Below, piece after piece: positions 7,699 to 16,072 of a stretch of 29,626 nt of DNA; position 1 is the first letter of the stretch, and each line of letters opens with the position of its first letter. Source of the DNA: Pseudomonadota bacterium (GTDB lineage: Bacteria; Pseudomonadota; Alphaproteobacteria; Rhizobiales; Xanthobacteraceae); assembly GCA_023388935.1 (NCBI GenBank), contig JAEWFG010000176.1:1-29626 (forward strand), read 5' to 3'. The translations under genes were made by a program, and so were the position numbers. The notes below the pieces were generated by a model, which was given only the letters and a program-made list of their open reading frames with translations, was not told where the DNA came from and made no database searches.

Positions 7699-8162
7699 GC
7701 CGCACTGAGCGCCACCAGATTGGGATACGCGACGTCAGCTTTGGTGACGATGTCAAGGTCATCGAGCCCTGCAATCTCTACGGTTGCACGATCGGCGATG
7801 GCTGCTTTATCGGACCGTTCACCGAGATCCAAAAGGATGTCGTCGTCGGCGCCCGTACGCGGGTGCAATCGCACAGTTTCGTCTGTGAGCTCGTCAGCAT
7901 CGGCGAGGACTGCTTCATCGGCCACGGGGTGATGTTCATCAACGATACCTTTGCGACCGGTGGTCCGGCGCGCGGCCGCAAGGAACTGTGGCGCGAGACC
8001 AAGATCGGCAGCCGGGTGTCGATCGGCTCGAATGCCACGATCATGCCGGTTACGATCGTGGACGACGTCGTGATCGGCGCGGGCTCGGTGGTGACGAAGG
8101 ATATCACCATAGCTGGAACATACGCCGGCAATCCGGCGCGGCTACTGACCTTGCGGAAGTGA
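7695..8162 (+). CDS. hexapeptide N-acetyltransferase, WbpD/WlbB-like
   Basis: A 155-residue left-handed beta-helix acetyltransferase with hexapeptide repeats through most of its length (CTIGDGCFIGPFTEIQKDVV, then VSIGEDCFIGHGVMFINDTF) and the typical C-terminal turn TYAGNPARLL. In the WbpB/D/E pathway this enzyme acetylates the 3-amino group made by the aminotransferase, giving UDP-2,3-diacetamido-2,3-dideoxy-glucuronate. The GTG start at 7695 overlaps the upstream stop as GTGA, and its length is close to that of known WlbB enzymes. Other small sugar acetyltransferases share the fold, so specificity rests on the neighbours. Confidence 0.88.
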   Translation: MSRTERHQIGIRDVSFGDDVKVIEPCNLYGCTIGDGCFIGPFTEIQKDVVVGARTRVQSHSFVCELVSIGEDCFIGHGVMFINDTFATGGPARGRKELWRETKIGSRVSIGSNATIMPVTIVDDVVIGAGSVVTKDITIAGTYAGNPARLLTLRK

Positions 8163-8165
8163 CGA

Positions 8166-9266
8166 ATGGCGGTTCCCTTCGCTGATCTCCAGCTCCAGTA
8201 CCAGAACATCAAGGGCGAGATCGACGCTGCGATTGCCGCCGTCATCCGCGACAACGCCTTCATCCGCGGTCCCTTTGTCGACGCGTTCGAGCGCGACTTC
8301 GCCCAGGCTGCGTCAGTCAAGCATTGCGTCTCCTGCGCCAACGGGACGGACTCGCTCTACCTGGCGATGGCCGCACTGAAGGTGAAGCCGGGCGACGAGG
8401 TCATCACGACGGCGCATTCCTGGATCTCGACTTCGGCGATGATCACCCATGCTGGCGCGACGGTGAAGTTCTGCGATACCGACGGTGTGACTTTCACCAT
8501 CGATCCCGCTGCGATCGAGGCCGCGGTCACGCCGCGCACCGTCGGCATCATCCCGGTGCACCTCTACGGTCAACCCGCCGAGATGGACGCGATCATGGCG
8601 ATCGCGAACAAGCATAGTTTGTGGGTGATCGAGGATTGCGCCCAGGCGCATCTGGCGCATTACAAGGGGCAGATGGTCGGAACCTTCGGTGCGGCGGCGA
8701 CCTATTCGTTTTATCCGGGTAAGAATCTCGGCGCGATGGGTGATGCCGGCGCTGTCGTTACCAATGACGCAGCGCTTGCCGGGCACATGGCTCGACTCGC
8801 GCGCCATGGCGGGCTCGTGAAGCATCAGCACGAGATCGAGGGCGTCAACAGCCGACTCGACGGCCTGCAGGCGGCGATCCTCTCCGCGAAACTCCCGCAT
8901 CTCACCGCCTGGACCGAGGCACGGCAGCGCGCGGCTGCGATCTATGATGCAAGCCTTAATCAGATCGAGGGTGTGAGCGTGCCACAAGTCGCGCCGGGCC
9001 GCGAGCACGTCTATCATCTCTACACCATCAGGCATCCGCGCCGTGACGCACTGGCGGCGCACCTCAACGCCAACGGGGTGCAGACTGCGATCAATTATCC
9101 GACCGCGTTGCCGTTGCTTCAGGCCTATGCGCGATTCGGCCACAAGGCGGAGCAATTTCCGCATGCATACCGGGACCAGAACAGCATCCTGTCGCTGCCG
9201 ATCTTCGCTGAAATCACCCCCGCGCAGCAGGACAGCGTGATCCGGCTGTTGCGCGAATTTACTTAG
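8166..9266 (+). CDS. DegT/DnrJ/EryC1 aminotransferase, WbpE/WlbC-like
   Basis: A 366-residue PLP aminotransferase. It has the N-terminal signature VPFADLQLQYQNI shared by WbpE/WlbC and related C3 aminotransferases, Asp at about 157 in VIEDCAQAH, and the Schiff-base Lys at about 186 in YSFYPGKNLGAMGDAGA. The GKNLGA-GD form separates it from the perosamine-like enzyme at 2276-3397 (NK-TTGEGG) and matches 3-keto-sugar aminotransferases. It begins three bases after the acetyltransferase, completing a compact dehydrogenase, acetyltransferase, aminotransferase operon. The expected reaction is glutamate-dependent amination of the 3-keto UDP-uronic acid. No WbpI-type C2 epimerase follows, so the gluco form may be the final donor. 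Confidence 0.92.
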   Translation: MAVPFADLQLQYQNIKGEIDAAIAAVIRDNAFIRGPFVDAFERDFAQAASVKHCVSCANGTDSLYLAMAALKVKPGDEVITTAHSWISTSAMITHAGATVKFCDTDGVTFTIDPAAIEAAVTPRTVGIIPVHLYGQPAEMDAIMAIANKHSLWVIEDCAQAHLAHYKGQMVGTFGAAATYSFYPGKNLGAMGDAGAVVTNDAALAGHMARLARHGGLVKHQHEIEGVNSRLDGLQAAILSAKLPHLTAWTEARQRAAAIYDASLNQIEGVSVPQVAPGREHVYHLYTIRHPRRDALAAHLNANGVQTAINYPTALPLLQAYARFGHKAEQFPHAYRDQNSILSLPIFAEITPAQQDSVIRLLREFT

Positions 9267-9458
9267 CGCTGGACCGGCGTCCGAGGCGCGAATTTATGGT
9301 CGTTTTCAAGAGCTTGCGGGATTCACGCGGTTGTATTTCGTGCTCGGGGTCCCATTAAAGGCACCGGCGCTCATTCAAAACTGGCCTCCCGCGGCCGGAG
9401 TGTCTAGAAGTGGCCAGCATAGCAGGTCGGGTGGGCCGGCCAGAGGGGAACTGGAACT

Positions 9459-10457
9459 TTGCGAAAAGTACTTTTGACAGGTGCAGGCGGATTCATCGGA
9501 TCGCACCTTGCGGAAGAGCTGGTCCGGCGCAATGTCGCGGTGCGCACGTTCGTGCACTACAACAGCATGGGCTCGCGCGGCTGGCTCGATTCCTCGCCGC
9601 CCGATATCCGCAAGGAGTTCGACGTTTTCGCCGGCAATGTGTGCGACCCCAACGGCGTGCGCATCGCGATGAAGGGCTGCGACGCCGTCCTGCACCTCGC
9701 CGCGCTGATCGCGATTCCCTACTCCTATCATTCGGCCGACACCTATGTCGAAGCCAACATCCGCGGAACGCTCAACGTGCTGCAGGCGGCGCGCGATCTC
9801 GGCGTCGAGAAGGTGATCCACACCTCGACCAGCGAGGTCTACGGCACGGCGCAATTCGTCCCGATCACAGAGGAACATCCGCTCCAGGGCCAGTCGCCTT
9901 ACTCCGCGACCAAGATTGGTGCTGACCAGCTAGCGCTGTCGTTCGAGCGTTCGTTCGGCACGCCGGTTACGGTGGTGCGCCCCTTCAACACCTATGGCCC
10001 CCGCCAATCGGCTCGCGCGGTGATCCCGACCATCATCACGCAGATCGCGGCGGGCGCGCGCAAGATCAAGCTCGGCAGCATACATCCGACGCGCGACTTC
10101 AACTACATCGCCGATACCGTCGGCGGCTTCCTGGCGGCCCTCGATTCCAAGGCCGGCGTCGGTGAGGTCATCAATATCGGCAGCGCCTTCGAGATTTCGA
10201 TTGGCGACACCGCGCGGCTGATCGCCGAACTGATGGAAGCGGAAATCGAGATCGAGCACGACGACGTGCGCGTGCGCCCCGAGCGCAGCGAAGTCGAGCG
10301 CCTCTGGGCCTCCAACGCCAAGGCGCAAAAACTGCTGGGCTGGTCACCGCGCTTCGGCGGCGTGGACGGCCTGCGCCACGGGCTCGAACATACCATCGCC
10401 TGGTTCACCAGGCAGGAAAACCTGTCCCGCTATCGCGTCAATGCCTACACCCTGTGA
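9459..10457 (+). CDS. legB: NAD-dependent 4,6-dehydratase LegB
   Basis: A 332-residue extended SDR that removes water from NDP-GlcNAc to give the 4-keto-6-deoxy sugar, the first committed step to legionaminic acid. The cofactor motif is TGAGGFIG (7-14), TSEVYG sits at about 124-129 with the Thr and acidic residue used by dehydratases, and the catalytic YSATK has Tyr148 and Lys152. RPFNTYGPRQSARAVIP and the TRDFNYI segment are typical of the LegB branch. The start is a TTG at 9459 preceded by AGAGGGGAA; no ATG gives the Rossmann motif. The 192-base gap upstream suggests its own promoter. In Campylobacter the substrate is GDP-linked, and the PtmE-like gene downstream supports the same here. Confidence 0.92.
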   Translation: MRKVLLTGAGGFIGSHLAEELVRRNVAVRTFVHYNSMGSRGWLDSSPPDIRKEFDVFAGNVCDPNGVRIAMKGCDAVLHLAALIAIPYSYHSADTYVEANIRGTLNVLQAARDLGVEKVIHTSTSEVYGTAQFVPITEEHPLQGQSPYSATKIGADQLALSFERSFGTPVTVVRPFNTYGPRQSARAVIPTIITQIAAGARKIKLGSIHPTRDFNYIADTVGGFLAALDSKAGVGEVINIGSAFEISIGDTARLIAELMEAEIEIEHDDVRVRPERSEVERLWASNAKAQKLLGWSPRFGGVDGLRHGLEHTIAWFTRQENLSRYRVNAYTL

Positions 10458-11692
10458 GCAAGATGAGCATGTCCTCCGCGCAAGCGAGTCAGAACCGTCC
10501 CGTCGTGCTCGACTTCAAGCCGGTACTGGACGCTGTTGATGTGGTGCTCGGGTCGGCACAGCGCCCGGTCGAGCTGCATGAGCCGCGTTTCGGGTCGCGC
10601 GAGCGCGAACTGGTGCTCGATTGCATCGACACCAACTGGGTGTCGTCGGCCGGCAAATACGTCACCCGTTTCGAAGAGATGGTCGCGGCCGCGACCGACT
10701 CGCGCCATGCGGTTGCGATTGTCAACGGCACCGCTGCGTTGCACGCGGCATTGGTGCTCGAAGGCGTCGAGCCGAACGACGAGGTGCTGTTGCCCTCGAT
10801 CACCTTCGTCGCCACCGCTAATGCCGTGAGCCATGCCGGCGCCGTGCCGCACTTTGTCGATTCTACCTGGGACACGCTGGGGCTCGATCCGCGCGCGCTT
10901 GAGGCGCATCTCGACAAGATCGCGGTACGGCAGAACGGCGCCTGGGTGAACAAGCATACTGGTCGCCGCCTTCGCGCGATCGTTCCGGTGCATATTTTCG
11001 GGCATCCCGTCGACATGGTCTCGCTCGGTGCGGTTGCCGCCCGGTACGACCTCGTGATCGTCGAGGACGCGACCGAGTCGCTCGGCTCAACCCTCAACGG
11101 CAAGTGCTGCGGTACGTTCGGTCATTCCGCCGTGCTGAGTTTCAACGGCAACAAGATCGTCACCACCGGCGGCGGTGGCGTGATCGTGACCGACGACGAA
11201 GCGCATGCCCGTCACGCCCGGCACTTCACCTCTACGGCGAAGAAGGCGCATGCTTGGGCGTTCGATCACGACGAGGTCGCCTACAACTACCGGCTGCCCA
11301 ATATCAACGCGGCGCTCGGCTGCGCTCAGATGGAGCGGCTGGCCGGGATGATCGAGGCCAAACGCGTTCTTGCGCAGCGCTATCTTGACGTCTTCAGAGA
11401 TTTTCCCTGGGCGCGCATCTATCGCGAGCCGAGGGGGGCAGAGAGCAATTACTGGCTTAATACGCTCGTGCTCGCCCGCGAATATGCCTCCGAGCGCGAC
11501 CGTCTGCTTGAAGCCCTGCACCGCCATGGCGTTCGCGCGCGCCCGCTGTGGACGCCCATGCACCTCTTGCCGATGTACCGCGACTGCCCGCGTGCCTCGC
11601 TGCCCGTCGCCGAGGACATGAATACACGCTGCATCAATCTGCCGAGCAGTCCCTTCCTCGCTGGAGCCGCCCAAAGCGCGAACCAGAGCTGA
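10454..11692 (+). CDS. legC: LegC family aminotransferase
   Basis: A 412-residue PLP aminotransferase that aminates C4 of the LegB product. It matches the LegC subfamily in length, in the N-terminal HEPRFGSRERELVLDCIDTN, in VSSAGKYVTRFE, and in the extra segment around 155-172. PLP contacts are Asp205 (VIVEDATESLG) and Lys234 (LSFNGNKIVTTGGGG). The GTG start at 10454 overlaps the legB stop as GTGA; ATG codons three and five codons later are alternatives. The C-terminal end (PSSPFLAGAAQSANQS) overlaps the next gene by one base, so legB, legC and the glycosyltransferase after them are likely one transcript. Confidence 0.93.
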   Translation: MSKMSMSSAQASQNRPVVLDFKPVLDAVDVVLGSAQRPVELHEPRFGSRERELVLDCIDTNWVSSAGKYVTRFEEMVAAATDSRHAVAIVNGTAALHAALVLEGVEPNDEVLLPSITFVATANAVSHAGAVPHFVDSTWDTLGLDPRALEAHLDKIAVRQNGAWVNKHTGRRLRAIVPVHIFGHPVDMVSLGAVAARYDLVIVEDATESLGSTLNGKCCGTFGHSAVLSFNGNKIVTTGGGGVIVTDDEAHARHARHFTSTAKKAHAWAFDHDEVAYNYRLPNINAALGCAQMERLAGMIEAKRVLAQRYLDVFRDFPWARIYREPRGAESNYWLNTLVLAREYASERDRLLEALHRHGVRARPLWTPMHLLPMYRDCPRASLPVAEDMNTRCINLPSSPFLAGAAQSANQS

Positions 11693-13080
11693 TGCCCCGG
11701 ATCGTTTTCTTCACCATTCACAGCACGACTGCCTGGTGGAAATACCTGGCTTCGCGCATGGAGTTCGCCGACGCGGTCGTGCTCAGCGACCTGCGCGATG
11801 ACGGCGACTATTCGCTGGTCGATGACTTCTATCGCTTCGTTGACAGGGGCGATGCGGCCAACGCAGCGCTCGACCGGTTCGACCAGGATGGATGTGCCGA
11901 CATTATCCTGCGTTGCCGCGTGCTGCGGAGCATCGACCGCGATCTAGCGCTCAGAATGATCGGCGGCATGACGCAGGCGATCGAACAGGCTTTCGACAAG
12001 CTCGGTCCCGATCTCATCGTGACCTTTACGATCGATCGCTACGTCATGGACGTGATGGAGCGCGTCGCGAGGCGGCGCGGCATCGACTTCCTGGAGATGA
12101 CGACCTCGATCATTCCCGACCAGGTAATGTTTATGCGTCGCGGAAAGCCGGTCTGGCTGCGCGAGCCTTCCAGGGAAGACATCGACGCGGCGACCGGCCA
12201 GCTCTGTCGGGAGGATTTCGCGCCCGCCTATGTCCGCGATGCCAAGCGTTTTTCGCTTGCCAGGTTCTGGCGAATCTTCGGCTACTACGCGCTTCGCGGC
12301 GCCTTCTTCAACGTCTGGCGCTTCCTCAAGCACGACCGCTACAACTGCCACTATCTCGACGCGCTGAAGCGGCTGAAGCACAAGGTGCGTATGTGCGACG
12401 CCAGCGTTCTCGGCCTGCTCGATCACGGTTGGGACAAGCGGCTTGCCGAAGTGCCGCGCGAGCGGCGGGTGTTCCTCGGGCTTCAACTCTTCCCCGAAGC
12501 CTCGATGGATTATTGGCTCGAGTCGCAGAGCATGCTCGCGCATGACGACGTGGTGGTGCGCTACTGCGAGGTGCTGGGTCGAGCCGGCTACCGCGTCTTC
12601 GTCAAGGACCATCCGCTGCAGTTCGGCTTCCGCCAGCGCGAGCTGTTCGAGCGTCTGGCGAGGCTCTCATCCGTCGTGTTGGTGCCGTACGACGTGCCGG
12701 CCAATCTGTTGATTGGAAAGTGCGCGGTGTCGGTGACGTTCACCGGCACCATCGGCTTCCAGGCGGCGCTCGCCGGGCTGTGTTCGATCGCGACCGAGCC
12801 GTATTACGCAACCGAGCAGCACTTTTTACACGTCCGCAACACGAACGAGGTCGATGGCGTTGTCGAGCGGCTCGCGCGATGGCAATTTCTCGACGATCTC
12901 GGCACGACCCGACGCGCGATCATGCGGCACCTGGCGTCGATCAGTGTCGAGGGAGACTATTTCGGCTGGCGCAAGTTCGATCCGGAGAACGAGGCCTTGC
13001 GCGCCTCGGTCGAGCCGTTGGCGCGTTCCCTGAACGCGCATCTGCCGCGGTTCCTGAAGTCCTGCAGAACCGCTGCCTGA
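11692..13080 (+). CDS. capsule-synthesis-type GT-B glycosyltransferase
   Basis: A 462-residue cytoplasmic protein with two visible halves. The C-terminal half begins with FLGLQLFPEASMDYW (about 262-275) and carries VKDHP (304-308) and SVTFTGTIGFQAAL (347-360). These two elements recur in capsule polysaccharide synthesis proteins related to KpsS/KpsC, which bind CMP-linked ulosonic acids through a KxHP-like loop and a helix after the Thr/Ser-Gly turn. The ATG is inside the legC stop (TGATG). Position next to legC and the motif pair make it my best candidate for the enzyme that transfers legionaminic acid from CMP. That is inference; a polyol-phosphate transferase would share parts of this pattern. 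Confidence 0.75.
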   Translation: MPRIVFFTIHSTTAWWKYLASRMEFADAVVLSDLRDDGDYSLVDDFYRFVDRGDAANAALDRFDQDGCADIILRCRVLRSIDRDLALRMIGGMTQAIEQAFDKLGPDLIVTFTIDRYVMDVMERVARRRGIDFLEMTTSIIPDQVMFMRRGKPVWLREPSREDIDAATGQLCREDFAPAYVRDAKRFSLARFWRIFGYYALRGAFFNVWRFLKHDRYNCHYLDALKRLKHKVRMCDASVLGLLDHGWDKRLAEVPRERRVFLGLQLFPEASMDYWLESQSMLAHDDVVVRYCEVLGRAGYRVFVKDHPLQFGFRQRELFERLARLSSVVLVPYDVPANLLIGKCAVSVTFTGTIGFQAALAGLCSIATEPYYATEQHFLHVRNTNEVDGVVERLARWQFLDDLGTTRRAIMRHLASISVEGDYFGWRKFDPENEALRASVEPLARSLNAHLPRFLKSCRTAA

Positions 13081-13139
13081 CGATCCCGTGGCGAACGCCT
13101 GCAACCGATGTCGACGGCCGGAGGTAATGGAAGGGCGCG

Positions 13140-14465
13140 ATGCGATCTCGTCTGCTTGACCTCGTAACACGGCCGGCGGTCGCCGGCACGGTCGCGGCGC
13201 TGGTCCTGCGCGCACTGACGTTGGCGAGCCGCTTCCTGCTGTCGCTGCTTCTGGCGCGCATGCTGTCGCCGGCCGAAATGGGTCAATACGGCCTCTTGAC
13301 CGCGGCGCTAGCCTTCGCGTTGCTCGCGGTCGGCCTGGAGTTTTATTCCTATACGTTGCGTGAACTGGTGCCGGCCACGCCGGAACGACGCGCGCGCATC
13401 ATCGCTGATCAGATGGCGCTTGGTGCGGTTGCGCTCGTGACGATCGGCATCGTGGTAGCCGGTGCGATCGCGTCCGGCTCCTTCCCGGCGGACCTTGCGC
13501 CGTGGTTCGTTGTGATTCTCGTCACCGAGCATGTCTCGCTGGAGGCGACGCGAATCCTGATCATCACCTGGCGGCCGGTGCGTGCCTATATCGGCGTGTT
13601 CCTGCGCGGCGGGGTCTGGGTGTATGCGATCGCCGTGCTGATGTTCGCTGTGCCATCGACGCGGACGCTGGAGACCGTGCTGGTCTGGTGGGCGCTGGGA
13701 GGCGTGCTCTCGATCGCCTTTTCCGCATTCTCGCTCGCCGAGTTGCCTTGGCGCGAGGTCGGGGGTTACCGGCCGGACCTCAAGAACATCCGCGAGGGCC
13801 TCTTGATCGCACGTCCCTTCATGCTGACGGCGGCGGGAGCGCTGGTCATTTCCTATGTCGACCGCTTTGTCCTCGACGCGTACGTCGGACGCGATGCGCT
13901 CGGCATCTACACGTTCTATTCCACGATCCTAATCGGCCTGTTGTCGCTGGGCGGCTCGGTGTCGCATCAGTTCCTGCCGAAGGTCATCGCGGGCTATGCT
14001 GCCGGCCCGGATGCCTATCGCACGGCGCTGCGCTCGTTTTTTTGGTCGATGCTGGCGCTGGTCTGTGCGACGACGATCCTGTCGGCTTTGGTCATGGGGC
14101 CCATGCTCGCGCTGCTTGGGCTGTCCACCTACGCGGCGAGCATCGGTGTGTTCTATGCCATGCTGCCCGGAATTTTGTTGCGCATGATGGCGGATGTTCC
14201 ATCCTATGCACTCTACGCGGCGCGGTCAGACAAATATCTCCTCATCTGCAATCTTGGTTCGGCCGCAGTTTCGACGCTACTGAACGTGGCGCTAATTCCC
14301 GTGCTCGGTATTTACGGGGCGGCAGTTGCCGGTGGGGTTGCCAGCGCCGCGCTGTTCCTGTCCTTGGCGGGTTTCGCCATTCATAGGATGCGTCAAAGTT
14401 TCAGGGAACCGGGCGCAACCGAATCCGTCGGCCTTCCCACCGATCCGGATATGCTCTACCCATAG
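13140..14465 (+). CDS. Wzx-like polysaccharide flippase (MOP superfamily)
   Basis: A 441-residue polytopic membrane protein with about twelve hydrophobic segments and the family N-terminus: a first helix, then FLLSLLLARMLSPAEMGQYGLL, the LLAR-LxPxExGxYG motif of oligosaccharide flippases. Such proteins move undecaprenyl-pyrophosphate-linked repeat units across the inner membrane. The C-terminus ends with a short polar tail. The ATG at 13140 follows GGAAGGG. A stronger GGAGG at 13120 lies too far upstream and instead precedes an out-of-frame 10-codon frame. It sits between the capsule-type transferase and the second Wzy-like gene, the classical grouping for Wzx/Wzy export. Confidence 0.9.
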   Translation: MRSRLLDLVTRPAVAGTVAALVLRALTLASRFLLSLLLARMLSPAEMGQYGLLTAALAFALLAVGLEFYSYTLRELVPATPERRARIIADQMALGAVALVTIGIVVAGAIASGSFPADLAPWFVVILVTEHVSLEATRILIITWRPVRAYIGVFLRGGVWVYAIAVLMFAVPSTRTLETVLVWWALGGVLSIAFSAFSLAELPWREVGGYRPDLKNIREGLLIARPFMLTAAGALVISYVDRFVLDAYVGRDALGIYTFYSTILIGLLSLGGSVSHQFLPKVIAGYAAGPDAYRTALRSFFWSMLALVCATTILSALVMGPMLALLGLSTYAASIGVFYAMLPGILLRMMADVPSYALYAARSDKYLLICNLGSAAVSTLLNVALIPVLGIYGAAVAGGVASAALFLSLAGFAIHRMRQSFREPGATESVGLPTDPDMLYP

Positions 14466-14534
14466 CGAATAGGTACAGGCGTAAGCGCGAGGGCAATCCT
14501 GCGTCCTAAACCGAGAAGCTTCTTGGACGGCAAC

Positions 14535-16070
14535 ATGCAGCAGCGGTTCGTTCCTTTGGTCGGCGCTCTCGTGTCGCCCGCGATTCTGATGACCCTAGTA
14601 TGGCTCGGGGCGCTCCTCCTCGTCGCCATCGGACCGATCGACTATCCGGGGCAGCCGTCTGTGGTTGTGCTGACATTGGTCGCACTTGGGTTGGCGATCT
14701 TTCTGCTGTCATACCAAGGTGGAAAGCTCATCTTCGATCGCTGGTTCGTCCACGAGGCAAGCTCGCCACGGCTTTCCGCACGGGTGCTGAACAACGTTAC
14801 CATGGTGGCATCGCTGTTCGGGATCGTGGGAATTGCACTAATGGCGCTCGACCGCACCATCCTGAGCGGCGTGAGCAACGGCAGCTATGCCGAACTCTTG
14901 CGCTGTGCGCCAGAGCTCGTCGATATGGTCACGATCAAGCGCACTCCGCTTCTCTACAGCGGCTACATGATGTTCTCCTTCGGCTTCGCCTCCGTCGTCC
15001 TGTTCCTGCTCAAAGGGGAGGAGATCAGGGGATGGGCAGCTGCGCTGGCACAACTGTCTATTGTCTCTCCGATCGGCTATGCGCTGCTCTATTCGGGACG
15101 GATGCCGATCTTGTTCGTTCTCGTCCTGGCCGCGATGACTATGCTGGTGCGCCTCGTGCAAGGGCGAAGTCTGCTGCCCCATGGCCACTATCTCGTGCTC
15201 AAGATCATCATCGCCGTGGGCTTGTTTGTGGTCTATTCGAGCTCGATCTGGACAAGCAGACAAAACTTCTGCAATCAGATGTCACCCCTGATTGTCAAAT
15301 TGCAGCAGGAGAAGAACCAGCGAAACGCGCTAACGGCCGGCACTGTGGACGCCATCACCGCATCCGAGCTCAATAAGCGATTGGCCGAGGCGCGGACGGT
15401 CCGGCCACAGGCCCCGGGCACAAGCTCGACAGACGCTGTTCTCTCGACGGACGCTGTTCTGGCGGTGATGCTGAAAGCCTGGGATGTCAAGCCGCGCGGC
15501 TATGTTACCTCGGCGATCGAGTCCGGCTGGGTGTCGGCGCGCGAGGCAATGATCGGCCTCAGCACCTATTTCTACCTGACACATGGCGTGCGGACGGTCG
15601 ATCGCGTCTGGAACGCGCGCGACAAGTTTACAGCCCAATGGGGTGTGTACGAAATCGGCGTGCTGTCGCCTCTCTTGCGGATCTTCTTTCCGGATAGCGA
15701 TCAGGTCGCAACCATGGAGGCTGAGCAGCAGGCTGCGCTGATCTACGGTTTCTTTCCGACCGCCTGGGCTGCCGCGTTCATTGATTTCGGTCTTATCGGA
15801 GCCATCGTCTACATCGCGATCTGGGGAGGAATGGCCGGCTGGAGCGCTGCCGGTAGCCGGCGTTCCGGTCTGATGACGCCGCTTCTGCTGCTGGTATTCG
15901 TGCTCGCCAGCGTTATGCTCAGTCCGGTTCAGGGACCGCTCGGCGTGGCCAATTCGGCGCTGGTGTTGGTGTCGATGCTGGTGACCGGGCTGGTGCTCGA
16001 TTATGCCACGCTGCGCGCGAGGGAACCGCAGGACGCCGGCAAACTCCGGGTCAACACGTCGACGATCTGA
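14535..16070 (+). CDS. Wzy-like oligosaccharide repeat unit polymerase
   Basis: A 511-residue membrane protein with about ten to eleven hydrophobic segments and one long polar region around residues 250-390, as expected for the periplasmic loop of an O-antigen or capsule polymerase. The loop includes a short tandem duplication (STDAVL repeated) encoded by 15426-15461. A TTG at 14523 is in frame with AGAAG four bases before it and would add four residues, so the start is not settled. It follows the Wzx-like gene by about 70 bases and ends two bases from the convergent epimerase gene. Low conservation of this family means the call rests on topology and context. Confidence 0.78.
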   Translation: MQQRFVPLVGALVSPAILMTLVWLGALLLVAIGPIDYPGQPSVVVLTLVALGLAIFLLSYQGGKLIFDRWFVHEASSPRLSARVLNNVTMVASLFGIVGIALMALDRTILSGVSNGSYAELLRCAPELVDMVTIKRTPLLYSGYMMFSFGFASVVLFLLKGEEIRGWAAALAQLSIVSPIGYALLYSGRMPILFVLVLAAMTMLVRLVQGRSLLPHGHYLVLKIIIAVGLFVVYSSSIWTSRQNFCNQMSPLIVKLQQEKNQRNALTAGTVDAITASELNKRLAEARTVRPQAPGTSSTDAVLSTDAVLAVMLKAWDVKPRGYVTSAIESGWVSAREAMIGLSTYFYLTHGVRTVDRVWNARDKFTAQWGVYEIGVLSPLLRIFFPDSDQVATMEAEQQAALIYGFFPTAWAAAFIDFGLIGAIVYIAIWGGMAGWSAAGSRRSGLMTPLLLLVFVLASVMLSPVQGPLGVANSALVLVSMLVTGLVLDYATLRAREPQDAGKLRVNTSTI

Positions 16071-16072
16071 TA

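Noticed and set aside
9331..9359. TTGTAT / ATTAAA pair, 17-base spacing, as the legB promoter
   Set aside because: Only about half of each hexamer matches consensus, which is within chance for a spacer of this size. A promoter for legB is expected in this gap but I cannot place it.
13127..13159. 10-codon frame after a GGAGG site overlapping the Wzx-like start
   Set aside because: GGAGG is only two bases from its ATG, too close for efficient initiation, and the peptide has no distinguishing feature.
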